Origin: Usnea hakonensis
Taxonomy: Eukaryota > Ascomycota > Lecanoromycetes > Lecanorales > Parmeliaceae
Reading direction: 5' to 3'
NCBI GenBank assembly: GCA_013423325.1
Contig: BLJB01000177.1
Location: forward strand, 248,001 to 312,000
DNA length: 64,000 bases
Every line of letters begins with the position of its first letter. The first letter of the stretch is position 1. Positions 1-10,691 of this stretch are shown piece after piece. The translations under genes were made by a program, and so were the position numbers. The notes under the pieces are model-generated. The model was not told the origin of the DNA, searched no databases, and worked only from the letters and a program-made list of their open reading frames with translations.

Positions 1-3000
1 CACATAGGCCATGTTCGTCATCGACCGTAGGGTGAGAACATTGCTCGGTCCGAGCACATTCGATCTGCTAGACCACGATTTTTGGAAGCTGGCTGCAGCC
101 GCACTCCACTTTCCAAGCTTTGAATGCACAATCCCTAAATTATGTATAACCGAAAAGACTGACAAGTGATCCTCGCCCAGTGCCTGCGTGCAAGCATGGT
201 GCAGCGATTCCAATAGAATTAGAGCTTCAGTATATCGACCTTGATAGATCTCGAGGCAAGCTATGGCGTTCTTCGTGACAAGAATAGACGGATGCACTTC
301 TCGGAGTGTCTGAGTCTTGGTGTCCAAGGCTGCACCAAGTATTTCTCGCGCAGAAGCACTCTTCCCAAGCCGCATGTAAACAGAGCCCAGACTATTTTGA
401 GCTCGGCCTATGTCGGAGTGAGGATTTGGAAGGGCCTTGATCCTGGCTTCTAAAACCTCGACACACAGCTCTTCTGCCTCTTCAAGACGCTCCTGGTGCT
501 CGAGAACAAGAGCTAGATTATGCAGTGTTGTTAGCGTTCCCGGGTTGTCGGCACCGATGATCGTCGCTCTCCCCTCCCAGGCCTTCCGGTAAATCTTTTC
601 GGCCTGCGAAAACCGACACTGATACTCGTAAACAGATGCAATGTTGTGTAAAGTGCGTAGGTTTTCGGTGTGAAGGGGATCAAGCATACTGCTGTACGCT
701 TCAAGGACCTGTTCAAAAGCCGCTTCGGCCTCTGGAAGCCGCCCAAGCATGTCATGAACAGAGGCAAGGCCGTCAATGGCACGAAGCGTATTTGTGCTCT
801 CCTTTCCACAAAGCGCACGCCATGAACTTATAACGCTTGTATATGTCGATTCAGCCTCACGCAACATTCCCGAGCTTCTCTGGAGCAGTGCTAAAGTCTC
901 TTGGACTTTGGTAACTTGCTTATTGCGTATTGGGGGAGTATAGAAGCGGTCATTCATGTCTGTGTAAAGGTCCAGGGCCTCTTCAAGACGTCCCTGAATG
1001 CGGTATATGCGAATAAGAGAGGCTACGATTTCCCACATTCGAGCTCGGACATTGTCGCTCGGGTCGACTTGCTCGAGAATGGATTTGCAATTGTGAAGTA
1101 GCTCAGCAGGTCGTTGAATTTCCCCTTTCAGCTCATAGACTAAAGCAACCTCATGCATCGATTCTGCATATTCTAGACTTTCTGGGCCATGCAATAACTT
1201 GGCAGCATCCTGTGAGCGCTGAAGGAGGTCGATGAGGTAGTCTTTCAGCCAGCCGTACTGACTGCGGGCAACTGCATCGTTAAGCCATTTGTTGAGGTGT
1301 GATTGCAATATAAGGATGTTGCCACTTGTGGACTCGTCCACTGATCTGATAATTTTGGCATGGGAAAGCCAGGTCAACGCCTGAGGAATCTCTCTAAACT
1401 TTTCCAATTTAGGTAGTAGAGACAATCCATGCTCTGCAGACAACGACAAGTGAGAGATCCATTGCGAAGTACTGTATTGATGGAACCCCATGAGCTTTGG
1501 ATCCCAATCATGTGTTTTTCCGGGGTTGAACCTGGTGGATGACAGATAATTCAGACATCGTTCTGCGATTGATGCATGCGTAATCTTTTCTTCGACGAAG
1601 AAATCTTTGGATCCAGGAGAGACCTCAGTCCTGCTGTCTTGAGTCTCCCCGTGAGTGAGGAAAAATTCTTTTACGCTGAGATGGATAAATTGTGCGCAGA
1701 AAGATTCACGTTGGCCAGGGACCGGAAGAGGCACAATTTCCACAAAAGGCCCACAGAGTTCCACCACAAGTTTTTCGAAATGTGCGGGTATCTGGCTTGC
1801 TCTGGTTATCTCGTCACGAACGCCATTAGTAACAGCTTCACCCAGGGCGTCGATACTCAAGGGCCGTAAGCTGCAAGAGAGCCAGCTGAAGACCCTCTTT
1901 GATAACTCGCGTCTTCGATGTTGCTTACTCAGCTTCAACGTAATACTGTCGAGTATAGACATATACAGTTCCGTCAACCCATCTGGATTATGAACCAGCA
2001 CCGTCATGACATCGGAAATAGTGGGTAATTGCAGTAGAAAGTCCGTCATAATGCGCGTCCAGATAAAAAGACCGTTTTTGCTCTTAAATAAAGCTTGCCT
2101 GATAGCTTCGATAGCAGCAATGTCTGTAATGCCGTGATGTTTGATAATGTTCTGTACACAGGTTGGCACAACCTTGGCAATGTCGTGATCAACAGCCTGG
2201 GGAGACATGGGTATCCTTTCCACATCCGTAAGAAGATCGTCATTGTCTCCCTCTGGACGGCTGCTGACGCAGATTTTGAGAAACGGCGAGCTCGTATGTG
2301 TTATTATCAGTTGATTGATCTGCTGCAAGATCTTTCTCGAGTCCTTTGATTCGTCTAAAGCATCCACATATAAGTAGACATAGCTTGAGCATGTCACCCA
2401 ATACGAGATAAGTTCATCAACAAGATTCTGAAGCTCCTCAAGGGTAGCTAGACTGGCAATCCGGCGATTGTAGGCTCCCATTACGATTGATACAACCTTT
2501 TTGTCTCCGTTTTGAGTATGAATCAGCTGTTGAATCCAACTACGATTGACCGCAAGGGCTGTAGAATTTGATTCGTTGGAGGTTTTGTTGTCGCAAAAAA
2601 AGTAAGCCATTTTGGCTTTCTCGACGTGATGATGTAGTGTTTTCTCGACGGTATCCACAATATAAGCCATCATCACTGTTTTACCGCTTCCGGGTTTGCC
2701 GTCTATCCAAACCATGCGTGACTTCTGCCTGGTGATAAAAGCATTTGCACCAGGATGGGAGATGATCCAATTGCAGGTGTCAACATGTCGAAGATCAAGA
2801 GCACGCCTAAGATGCATTCGAAAGTTGGCTTCCTCCGCATTCAACCAGTCATACACGTCGTGCCAGTCTCGGGCTGCACTTGCTATTTGCTGGTCTTTGA
2901 ACCCCCGGTGCAACTCGCGCTCAGAATTTTCCCAGTATTCTGCACTTTTTTGTTCATGAATAGATCGTGCTCCAAGTTCGAGATTTGAGACTTCGTAGAT

Positions 3001-3781
3001 GATGTCGTTAACAATCTGATTTAATCTAGATCTCAGCCTAGCATTGAGTGCAATGTCTACGTTGTTAGCGGCATAAGAGATGGAATTCGTGAGCTTAGAT
3101 TTAAGTTTGCTCGAAAATGAACTTGTCGCTAGGCTATTCTTGGGCTCCTTCAGACCAATTGCAACAGTCATGAAGAAGTCTATCATGCACGTGTACGATT
3201 TGGTGAGTGAATCTTGTATGATCCCGGAGTCTCGATAGAGCTCACTGTATACCCCCATCCGCGGCAATGAGTCAGTGATGCGTTTGATCATACCGGTCAC
3301 TTCTTCGTAGTATTCAGCGAATTTTCGGAGAAACTTGATAGTCAGCATGCAGCCGCGGAGATCGTTAGGGGCCACGAACAGTACACATCAGTCTGATCGA
3401 ACCCCAGATTGGCGAGAACACTGTGGTGTTCATCTGAGCAAAAACGTCAATTGCCGGAAAGAAGTCACCTAAAAATACAATGAGAGGTTTCATGGCGCTC
3501 GTTCCACGTCGAATGTGGCTTTCTCTAGCATGGCGAGCGTCAAGATCTGTCACGACTGCTAGCAATGCATCGAGTGAAGTGTTTCCGAACATGGCTTGTT
3601 CTTCATTGTTGAGATGTTGCCATTGAGGTGAAGCCTTGGCTTGTGCCCAGGCTCGATTTATCGCAGATCTACTTCTGATAAGGTCTTGTTGAAGGAAATT
3701 GTGGTAGAGCTAACCATCAACTCACGGGTTATTGATGGATGGGGGTAGTGGGGCCCCCTGGACACCAGATGCAGAGGCCAT
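1..3781 (-). CDS. NACHT-TPR STAND receptor (NLR-like), 3' end cut by window
   Basis: Signal-transducing NTPase of the fungal NLR type. ATG at 3781, then a 51-nt GT-AG intron (3675-3725). The N-terminal helical region (about 3674-2780) has a WGSIR stretch resembling the DUF7708-type domain found before fungal NACHT domains. The NACHT domain follows: Walker A GKPGSGKT near 2690, Walker B VYLYVDALDE near 2360, and a sensor-like SSRPE near 2240. An LSVKEFFL stretch near 1660 marks the end of the winged-helix part. From about 1200 to the window edge come repeated about 42-residue TPRs of the kinesin-light-chain type (for example ALDLYTDMNDRF, AEAAFEQVLEAYSSMLDPLH, AEKIYRKAWEGRATIIG). The reading frame changes by one base near 3370, so either a short intron or an indel lies there. 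The protein likely acts in the cytoplasm in non-self recognition or heterokaryon-type responses, which is family knowledge and not shown here. The C-terminus is outside the window. Confidence 0.85.
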
Positions 3782-4347
3782 TACCTAGTGCGTGGTTGCA
3801 GAAGCGTAGAGCAAGTAGAGAAGTCAAATCTTGAAGAATGCCCTGCTGCCCTCCGAAAGTAGCTTTGCGTGCTTCCTTCTAACATTGCTTTTGTTACCTT
3901 GACAGTGAGTCAGCGACACAAAATATGAAAAAGTTTTTGCTCAGTTGCTCAGCCGTGTCTACGTACCTTAGCCAGCCAAGTATGGCTACCCGACGATTCG
4001 ACGGTCAGGCTACGAGGACGCCTCAACGGAGCGGAAAAACTTTGTCCGAGCGAGATCTACCTCAACTGAAAGAGATGATTTACCTACTTTATGTTGGAGA
4101 CGAGTCTGAGAGCTGAGGCTTTCGGGCCGTCCCTTAAGCTACTATGAGTACGGACAGCTGTTGTAGAAAAGAGTAATAATTTATTGAAATCATTAACTTT
4201 ACCAATACTCTACTTGCAATCTAAGCCTCGGGTCAGGAGAACCCATTCCAAATCACTCGCATTTTTACCATTGCATAAGTTATAACTCTCAAACTTGTAG
4301 CACGTTCTTCGAGACCGGCGAGAGCTTTCTCAATAACACAGCTGAGA
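3782..4347. other. intergenic, no gene seen
   Basis: This lies between the start of the NACHT gene and the end of the next, minus-strand, gene. A 63-codon plus-strand frame at 3925-4116 has no recognisable domain. The right part (4160-4260) is AT-rich with several TAATAA/TTATTG stretches, consistent with 3' processing signals of the minus-strand gene. Confidence 0.4.
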
Positions 4348-4995
4348 TCAAGATTCCGTGCTGCCAACTACATCATCGATCGATATACCTGCGTTCAGAG
4401 GTGAAGATTTGGCGGTAAAGGTGACATTCACAAGGTTCTAAAACATCGTCGAAAACTTTCCGAACGTGAGAGGGTTCATCATATCCGCAGCTTCCGCCGG
4501 GGTGAAGTCGAAAGTCTGCGTCGTATACGCGGATGAGCCCGCTCGGAACCCAGTCGCCGTGGTCGTACAAGCGACGGCAACACTGGCTTCGCCTTGCTCA
4601 AGATCTGCGGCACAGCCGTAGTAGAAGCTGCTAAGCGAGAGGACTTAGCCGTCGAGCTTGGGTACAGCGTGGTTGATAAGCATCTTTTGCGCTATTGGAC
4701 AAGAACAGAGCAACATTTGGCTCCGAATGGGGGACCAGGCCCGCGGCGGACTCGTTGAGGACGCCCGGCGAGGCAACGTGGAAGTTTTCGAAGTTGATTC
4801 CTTTGTAGACTCCGACGGGTGACAATTGACCCTCCCCCAGGATTGTAGGCAGGTCATCAAACTGTGGCTGGTCAGCTGTAGACAGGGTTGAGAATAGCGG
4901 TCTTGGCTCCCACAGGCATCGAAAGACACGCTGCCAGCCATACTGGAAGTTGAGATTCGGCTGACCGCAAAAGCGGTGGCGCTGACGACGAGCAT
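4348..4995 (-). pseudogene. small secreted-type fungal protein, apparently disrupted
   Basis: Reading the minus strand from ATG 4995, a short hydrophobic start (MLVVSATAFA) is followed by a plausible 67-nt intron (GTATGG to CTACAG) and a stretch typical of uncharacterised secreted ascomycete proteins (QPQFDDLP, SPVGVYKGINFENF, GLVPHSEPNVA). Further on comes SFYYGCAADLEQG, then QTFDFTPAEAADMM and NPLTFGKFSTMF, and, after an in-frame TAG at 4438-4440, continuing family-like sequence (NLVNVTFTAK, ISIDDVVG) up to TGA at 4348. A second in-frame stop (TAA, 4645-4647) can be removed only by assuming another intron (about 70 nt, GTCCAA to CTTAG). The sequence after the 4438 stop still looks protein-coding, so the last stop appears to truncate a formerly longer protein. 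A CAG-to-TAG change would be a CpA-to-TpA transition of the RIP kind, which is inference. It could also be a living gene ending at 4438. Confidence 0.5.
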
Positions 4996-5176
4996 AATTT
5001 CTAGAGATGTTGGATCGCTTCTTTCAGAAGAGCTCAGGATGGTTCAAGTGGTGATGAAGCGAAGGGCGAAAGATGGAGTGGAAGGAAACGATTGGGGCGA
5101 GAAGAGGAAGATGCTGAGAAGAGAGGCAGATGGAGTGGAGATGGGAGTGTAAAGCAATAAGTTCGGGTCCTACCCT

Positions 5177-5183
5177 CTTTATA
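5177..5183 (-). promoter_or_regulatory. TATA-like box of the 4995 gene
   Basis: TATAAAG on the minus strand, about 180 nt before ATG 4995. The sequence between (5000-5170) is rich in CTTCC/TCTCC on the transcribed strand, typical of a fungal 5' leader. Confidence 0.35.
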
Positions 5184-5246
5184 CCACTCTATTGGGGCAA
5201 ACCGCTTTGATCTGCGCTTCATTCTTGGGGGTCTGGGGTTTTCCAT

Positions 5247-6308
5247 TCAGTGAGTCTCTCACGACAGACCACAGATGATTCAAGCTATGAAATAAATATC
5301 GTCGCTAACGCATCGCAAAACGTACTGAAACCCGGAAGCAGCAGCCCCCCACAGCATCAATTAATGAGGTGTAATGGATTGGGCTCAAAAAATGTCATCT
5401 CCATCAACACCCCGTTTCCGCAGATGCAATCGCTTTTCAAGCATCATCGCATCTCCTCTCTCATACCATTGATTGTCGAGGTCTTTAATTAGATTTGTGT
5501 TTGTTCAAGGCGGTTCTCGGAAACTGGAGTTTATCCTGATGGATCAAAACGAATGGCATCAGGCTCTCGAGGTGTGCCTCTCCACTGTTGGACAGCGCTC
5601 TTGTGCGGGTGAGCCGGAATCTCTGCACGGCTACGCCCTGTATACCATAGAGAACATCGCTAAGATGTACACTCATCTGGGCTAGCCGGGCTTGTGCATC
5701 GAATGGCTGAGTCGAGCGGCGAGGAGTGCGAGTTTTTGTGTGGGGGCCGTCGGTCGCGACGACGCATATTGTCGATAAGTTTATGGCTGCATTGGATGCT
5801 GTTGCGAGAGCTGGCGAAGCCACGTTCTGGCGGGGCGTGCTTTTGTCTGGTGGCGATGGCGTTGTTTGAGTGGCCATGGGAAACGATGGAGGTGGACCTC
5901 GCAGCGACGAGGTTAGCAATGGTGTATCGATTTGGGGCCTCACTACCGCATAAAACATTTCTATATCTCGGGTTACGGTACGATTCACAGGAAATGTTCC
6001 CAAACACCTTGATTTAGGCTATGCTTCCCATTGCTACCTACGTCTCAAATTGGTGTCTTGCCGGAATCTCACCTCATAATATCTGTGGTCCCCACGTCCT
6101 ATTCATGATTATACATGAGTTAGGCACACCATGATGTTTCGACCGTTTACCCAATGCTCGTAGCCGCGCTTTCCACCCTCTTAGTCCGCATTATACCCCC
6201 CCAATTCCTTCACGACTCATTTTGAGTTTCTCGACTTTCGGCTCAACACCTAGTGTGCTGCTTATCAGTGTGACCATCTCACCTTGTTAAAATCTATCCG
6301 AGTCGCAA
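5247..6308. other. unassigned stretch with open frames on both strands
   Basis: A 172-codon minus-strand frame (5485-6003) overlaps plus-strand frames of 70 and 107 codons (5473-5685, 5694-6017). The minus-strand product is rich in Ser, Thr and Pro (a MATQTTPSPPDKSTP segment), as in linker regions of fungal transcription factors, but no zinc cluster or other domain is visible. It may be the remains of a gene. Downstream of 6020 nothing is seen except the 3' end of the folate gene. Confidence 0.25.
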
Positions 6309-8884
6309 TCACACCCTCCAAATGGCGTCCGCCATGGCGACGACTTGCCCCATTTCCTTCACGTCGTGCACCCGGACCACATCGGCACCTCCCTGTACCG
6401 CCGCAGCGACCGTCGCTGCAGTGCCCCACGTTCTCTCCTTTGCATCCTGCACCCCGGTGACCTTCCCAATGAAGCCTTTCCTGCTCGCCCCAACGACCCA
6501 AGGGAATCCCCTCAAGCCTTCAAAATTTCTCAATTCTGAGAATTGGCGGAGTAAGTCCAGATTCTGAGACTGCGTCTTGGCAAAGCCTATTCCAGGGTCG
6601 AGCATTATGCGCCAACGGCCAATTCCCGCTTTCTCGGCGTCGCGGACACGCTCTAGAAGTTCGTTACCAACGCCGCTGACCACGCCGTCAGGGTACGAAG
6701 TCAGGGTGTTCATTGTGCCCGGCGTGCCGCGCATGTGCATCAAAATGCATGTGCAACCGAGCCTTGCTATTGTAGGCAGCATCTCTGGGTCTAGCTGGCC
6801 GGCCGAGACGTCGTTGATGATATCTGCGCCTGCCATGATAGCTTCGGCAGCCACGGACGCACGGTAGGTGTCTATTGAGATTGCCATTGTTTGGAATGAA
6901 GGGTCGCGGCGAATCGCTTTGATCGTGGGCAAGACGCGGGATAGCTCTTCATCTGCGCTAATTGGGTGGGCGTGGGGTCGAGTCGACTGACCACCGATGT
7001 CGAGGATGGTGACAGGATGCTGTTGAGTTTTGTACAGACTCAGGGTGTTCAAGAATGGTTCAGGATCTGTGCTTGAATAGAGGCCGCCATCGGAGAAGGA
7101 GTCTGGGGTCAAGTTCAAGATAGCCATGAGATGGGTGGACCGGTTTGGGGACTGAGGGAGTATTGGAGGGAGGAAATTTGATAGTGGAGTCAAAGCGGAT
7201 AGCGACTCTGTAGATGTGGGTAGCTGCTCAAGGATTTCCTGATAAGTAGCGATCGAGTCAGGCGTAGGTGGAATAGAATCGGGTATGAGACTAAAGATAA
7301 AGTCACTCTTCGATCTCTTCGACGTAAAGCATCCTAACCTACTCGCATAGAGGCCGAAGAACAAATTCACGTTCAAGCATTCTTTTATGGGGTACGGAAA
7401 GATGGGACTCTTCCACCCGCTCTTTGTCATATAGCAAAATGTCCAGGTCGACGGTACGAGGCCCATTCTCCACAGTCTTCACCCTTCCAAGCCCTTTTTC
7501 GATCTGCTTCAGCTGGACTAGTAAATCCGTTGGACTCAGTGATGTTTCAATCTAATCGTGTCAACGCTACCTTGGGCGTGAACTGCGATATTGTTACATA
7601 CCTCGCAAGCACCATTGATGAAGGTTTCCTGGTCCTCTAGATACATTGGTTTCGTTTCGTAAAGAGAACTCGTTCGAATCACGGAGAGCCCACGATTGGT
7701 CATCTCTTGAATGGCGGACTCGATCATCTCGATACGATTGCCTACATTACTCCCAAGCGCAAGATATGCTCGATGCCGCCCATTTTGAACATCCCTGCCT
7801 AGCAAATTTCGCTGAGATTGCTCGTATTGTTGACGGCCAAGCTGTACGATACAGTGGGTGGACGGATCTTCATTCCACAGCATTATGGGTCTTCCAATTA
7901 GCGGCCTTTTTGTTGTCTCATACGTCCCAGGTCGAGGTACTACCTTTTCCATCCTTACGCGAACATTTTGAAGGCGTTTACAGGGGTACTGTTGATCGGC
8001 CAGTTGGAACAAAGCTTGCACAAGCAAAAGTGCCGCACTTTCTACCCTGTCACTTTGAAACTGTTCTGCACGCCTTGCTATCTGTTTATGAATGGCGAAC
8101 GTTGGATGTACATTGTTGAGACTCGAAGGAAGACTTGGAGGCTCCAATCCGGATATTTGATCGTAGGCTGCGGATCCAGTATGCTCTATCGTAGTGAGCT
8201 TGAGTGAAATTAAACTTTCTGACATCTGTGGAATATGCAAATGCCATTCGGTCTTGATTTTGTAACTGTTATGCTGAACAGTAGAAAGTTTCGTGCGGAT
8301 ATTGATTTTGGAAAAGGTACAATTTGCCCAAACAAGATTTGGAACTCTGTACTCTTTTTTGATATTTGGTTTCAGGGAGATGATGGTCTCGAGAGCTGCG
8401 GGAAACTTGGTTATGAGATCGGTGGCAAGATTCTCAGTAAATTCATGTATTGAGCGGACGGGCGTGGCATTGGCTCGCACCAAAGACTCGAGCTCGAGCA
8501 CTTGGGCAGACCTTTGGCGAAAGTCTGAAACGTAATGGAAGCCTGGAGAGGAGTGGACGAAAACATCTATTCCCTTGGAATCTATTTTACAGACAGGACG
8601 GAATGGGCTGCTGTTGGATATTGGATCAAATTAGATACCCACCGGAAAGACGTGAATACCCATAACGAAATTTGCGCATACCCTGTGTCTAGACGGATAT
8701 TTTTCCGTGCAAACTCCCAGTATTCTCTTCGAATGATCTTCCTGCTTACATACTGACACGGCACAAGTTGTATGATTGTGTTTTGTGCACGAACGTAACT
8801 CAATGGAGAACGTGTCAAGGAGGACGGAGTACGAAGAGGGAAAGCTGAAGCAGAGGTGAACAGGAACGCACCACCATGACGCAT
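6309..8884 (-). CDS. FOL1: trifunctional folate synthesis protein (DHNA / HPPK / DHPS)
   Basis: It makes dihydropteroate from dihydroneopterin: aldolase, 6-hydroxymethyl-dihydropterin pyrophosphokinase and dihydropteroate synthase on one chain, the DHPS part being the sulfonamide target. HPPK is clear: AYLALGSNVGNRIEMI near 7760 and NGPRTVDLDILLYD near 7440. DHPS is clear: NLTPDSFSDGG, IGGQSTRP, DPGIGFAKT, GASRKGFIG and a terminal VRVHDV. Exon 3 is 6309-7290, exon 2 is 7343-7551, and exon 1 ends at 7602; introns are 52 and 50 nt. The region before HPPK (to about 8530) is only faintly DHNA-like (SIHEFTENLATDLITKFP, VESAALLLVQALF); I cannot see two good aldolase repeats. The start is unresolved: the frame at 8501 has no ATG, and ATG 8884 (MRHGGAFLFTSASAFPLRTP, like a mitochondrial presequence) would need at least one more intron between 8540 and 8760. 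The yeast protein is mitochondrial. Confidence 0.85.
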
Positions 8885-9209
8885 AACGGGGGAAATGACG
8901 AGATGCTCTTCGTACCACTAAGTAAAGTAACAAAGTAAGGTAAAGGTACCTACTTTACTTTGAGGTAGACCACTAATGCTGTTCAAGTAAGGTAAGATAT
9001 CTTATCTCTAGCGCCATTTTATTTACCTTGGCGATTTCAATTCCGCCCCGCAAAAGATACCTCGGCATCCACCAAATTGTAACCCCAAGTCCCTTAAAAT
9101 GTCAGCCTCGTCATCTCGCTCCTGTCCTTTCTTCTTCAATTAACATATCCTCATATTTTCTACAAAGTCCCCTTGTAGACGTATATCATTAGCACACCAT
9201 TCACCCAAC
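8885..9209. promoter_or_regulatory. divergent promoter region FOL1 / nitronate monooxygenase
   Basis: A 325-bp spacer between two diverging start codons. It holds clustered AAGTAAGGTAA / GGTACCTACTTTACTTT words (8925-9000) that pair with each other in inverted orientation. The same AAGGTA-type words recur at 46680-46740 and, as a perfect palindrome, at 46216-46233. Confidence 0.45.
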
Positions 9210-10446
9210 ATGGCATCTCCACGTAAGTCAGCACTCGAGCTCTCCCTTCCGCTTCTCTTCCCTCCTCCTCAGACTCCAAGACTAACCCTTTCCCAGCGCA
9301 GCTCCGAACCACAGTCACCGATCTCCTCAAAATCAACCACCCCATCATGCTTGCCGGTATGAACGTAGCCGCGGGTCCAAAACTCGCAGCTGCAGTCACA
9401 AATGCCGGCGGTCTCGGTGTCATCGGAGGCGTCGGCTACACCCCAGATATGCTACGTGAGCAGATTGCCGAGTTGAAAGGGTTCCTGAAAGACAAGAACG
9501 CACCATTCGGTGTAGATCTTTTGATCCCGCAGGTTGGTGGTAGTGCGAGGAAGACGAAGTATATTGGCCCAGCCCTTCATATATTCAACATTTGCAGCCA
9601 CAAAGCAATTGCTGACCTAAGACTCTTCCCAGCTACGACTACACAAAGGGAAAATTGGACGAACTCGTCACCATCATCATCGACTCGGGTGCAAAACTCT
9701 TCGTCTCTGCCGTCGGCGTCCCCCCAGTCCACGTCGTCCAACGCCTCCACAAAGCCGGAGTTCTCTACATGAACATGATCGGACACCCAAAGCACGTGCA
9801 GAAATGCCTCGACGTAGGCGTCGACATGATCTGTGCCCAAGGCGGCGAGGGCGGCGGCCACACAGGTGATGTCCCTACTACGATCCTGATCCCAACAGTA
9901 GCCCAGATGGTGAAAGGAAAAAGGAGCCCCATGACAGGAGATCAAGTCCAGGTCGTCGCCGCGGGAGGTCTGTTCAACGGACAAAGTCTTGCAGCGGCAC
10001 TCATGCTAGGCGCAAGTGCCGTCTGGATCGGAACCAGATTCGTGCTGTCCGACGAAGCCGGTGCACCAAAGGCTCATCAAGAAGCGGTTCAAACATCCGG
10101 CTTCGACGACAATGTGAGGACCATCATCTTCACGGGCCGACCCCTGCGCGTCCGTATGAACCCATATATTCAAAATTGGGAGGACAACCGCGCTTCGGAG
10201 ATCAAGGAACTTACGGCCAAGGGCACCATTCCCGTAGAGCATGATTTTGAAACTCTGGGTGATGATATCGATGATGATACTATGGATAATGCAAGGCCGT
10301 TTTTGATGGGTAAGGCGGCCGCTGTAGTCAATGAAAAGAAGAGCGCCAAAGCTATTGTGGATGAAATGGTTACGGACGCGGTGGCATGGTTGGGGCAGGG
10401 CGGGGCAATGGTCGTTGGAGGGCAGAATGGAAGGAGCAAGCTGTAG
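9210..10446 (+). CDS. nitronate monooxygenase (2-nitropropane dioxygenase family)
   Basis: FMN-dependent TIM-barrel enzyme that oxidises alkyl nitronates such as propionate 3-nitronate to carbonyl compounds plus nitrite or nitrate. Three exons: 9210-9222 (only 13 nt: MASP plus one base), 9297-9558 and 9633-10446; introns 9223-9296 and 9559-9632 are both 74 nt with GTAAGT/GTATAT donors and CCCAG acceptors. The spliced length is 1089 nt, 362 residues, as usual for the family. Visible motifs are HPIMLAGMN near the N-terminus, NAGGLGVIGG, AQGGEGGGHTGD (flavin phosphate and substrate region) and the C-terminal FMN-binding AAGGLFNGQSLAAAL with GASAVWIGTRF. No targeting signal is seen, so it is likely cytosolic. 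The family detoxifies plant or self-made nitro compounds. Confidence 0.92.
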
Positions 10447-10691
10447 ACTTTTTCGGGAAGCGGAGTTGTAGGCTACTATTTGGATAACGGATGATTAGCA
10501 GCAGAACAAAGCTTTTTGGCCCCTGGAAGCACCTCATCATTCTTGGCTGAACATGACTCTACCAACCGAAAGAGTAGGTACTTTTACCCAAGCCCAAGTC
10601 TCTCGATTCCACTCTCACTAATACCAAACCAACTCCCACTCTCACAAGACGATCAATCCACAACCCCTCACCCATCACCCACCAACCCCCC

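Noticed and set aside
5485..6003. 172-codon minus-strand frame as a transcription factor fragment
   Set aside because: Composition is suggestive, but there is no domain, and the opposite strand is also open; left as unassigned.
6309..10446. Metabolic gene cluster (folate plus nitronate enzyme)
   Set aside because: The two enzymes act in unrelated pathways and simply share a divergent spacer; no regulator, transporter or backbone enzyme nearby.
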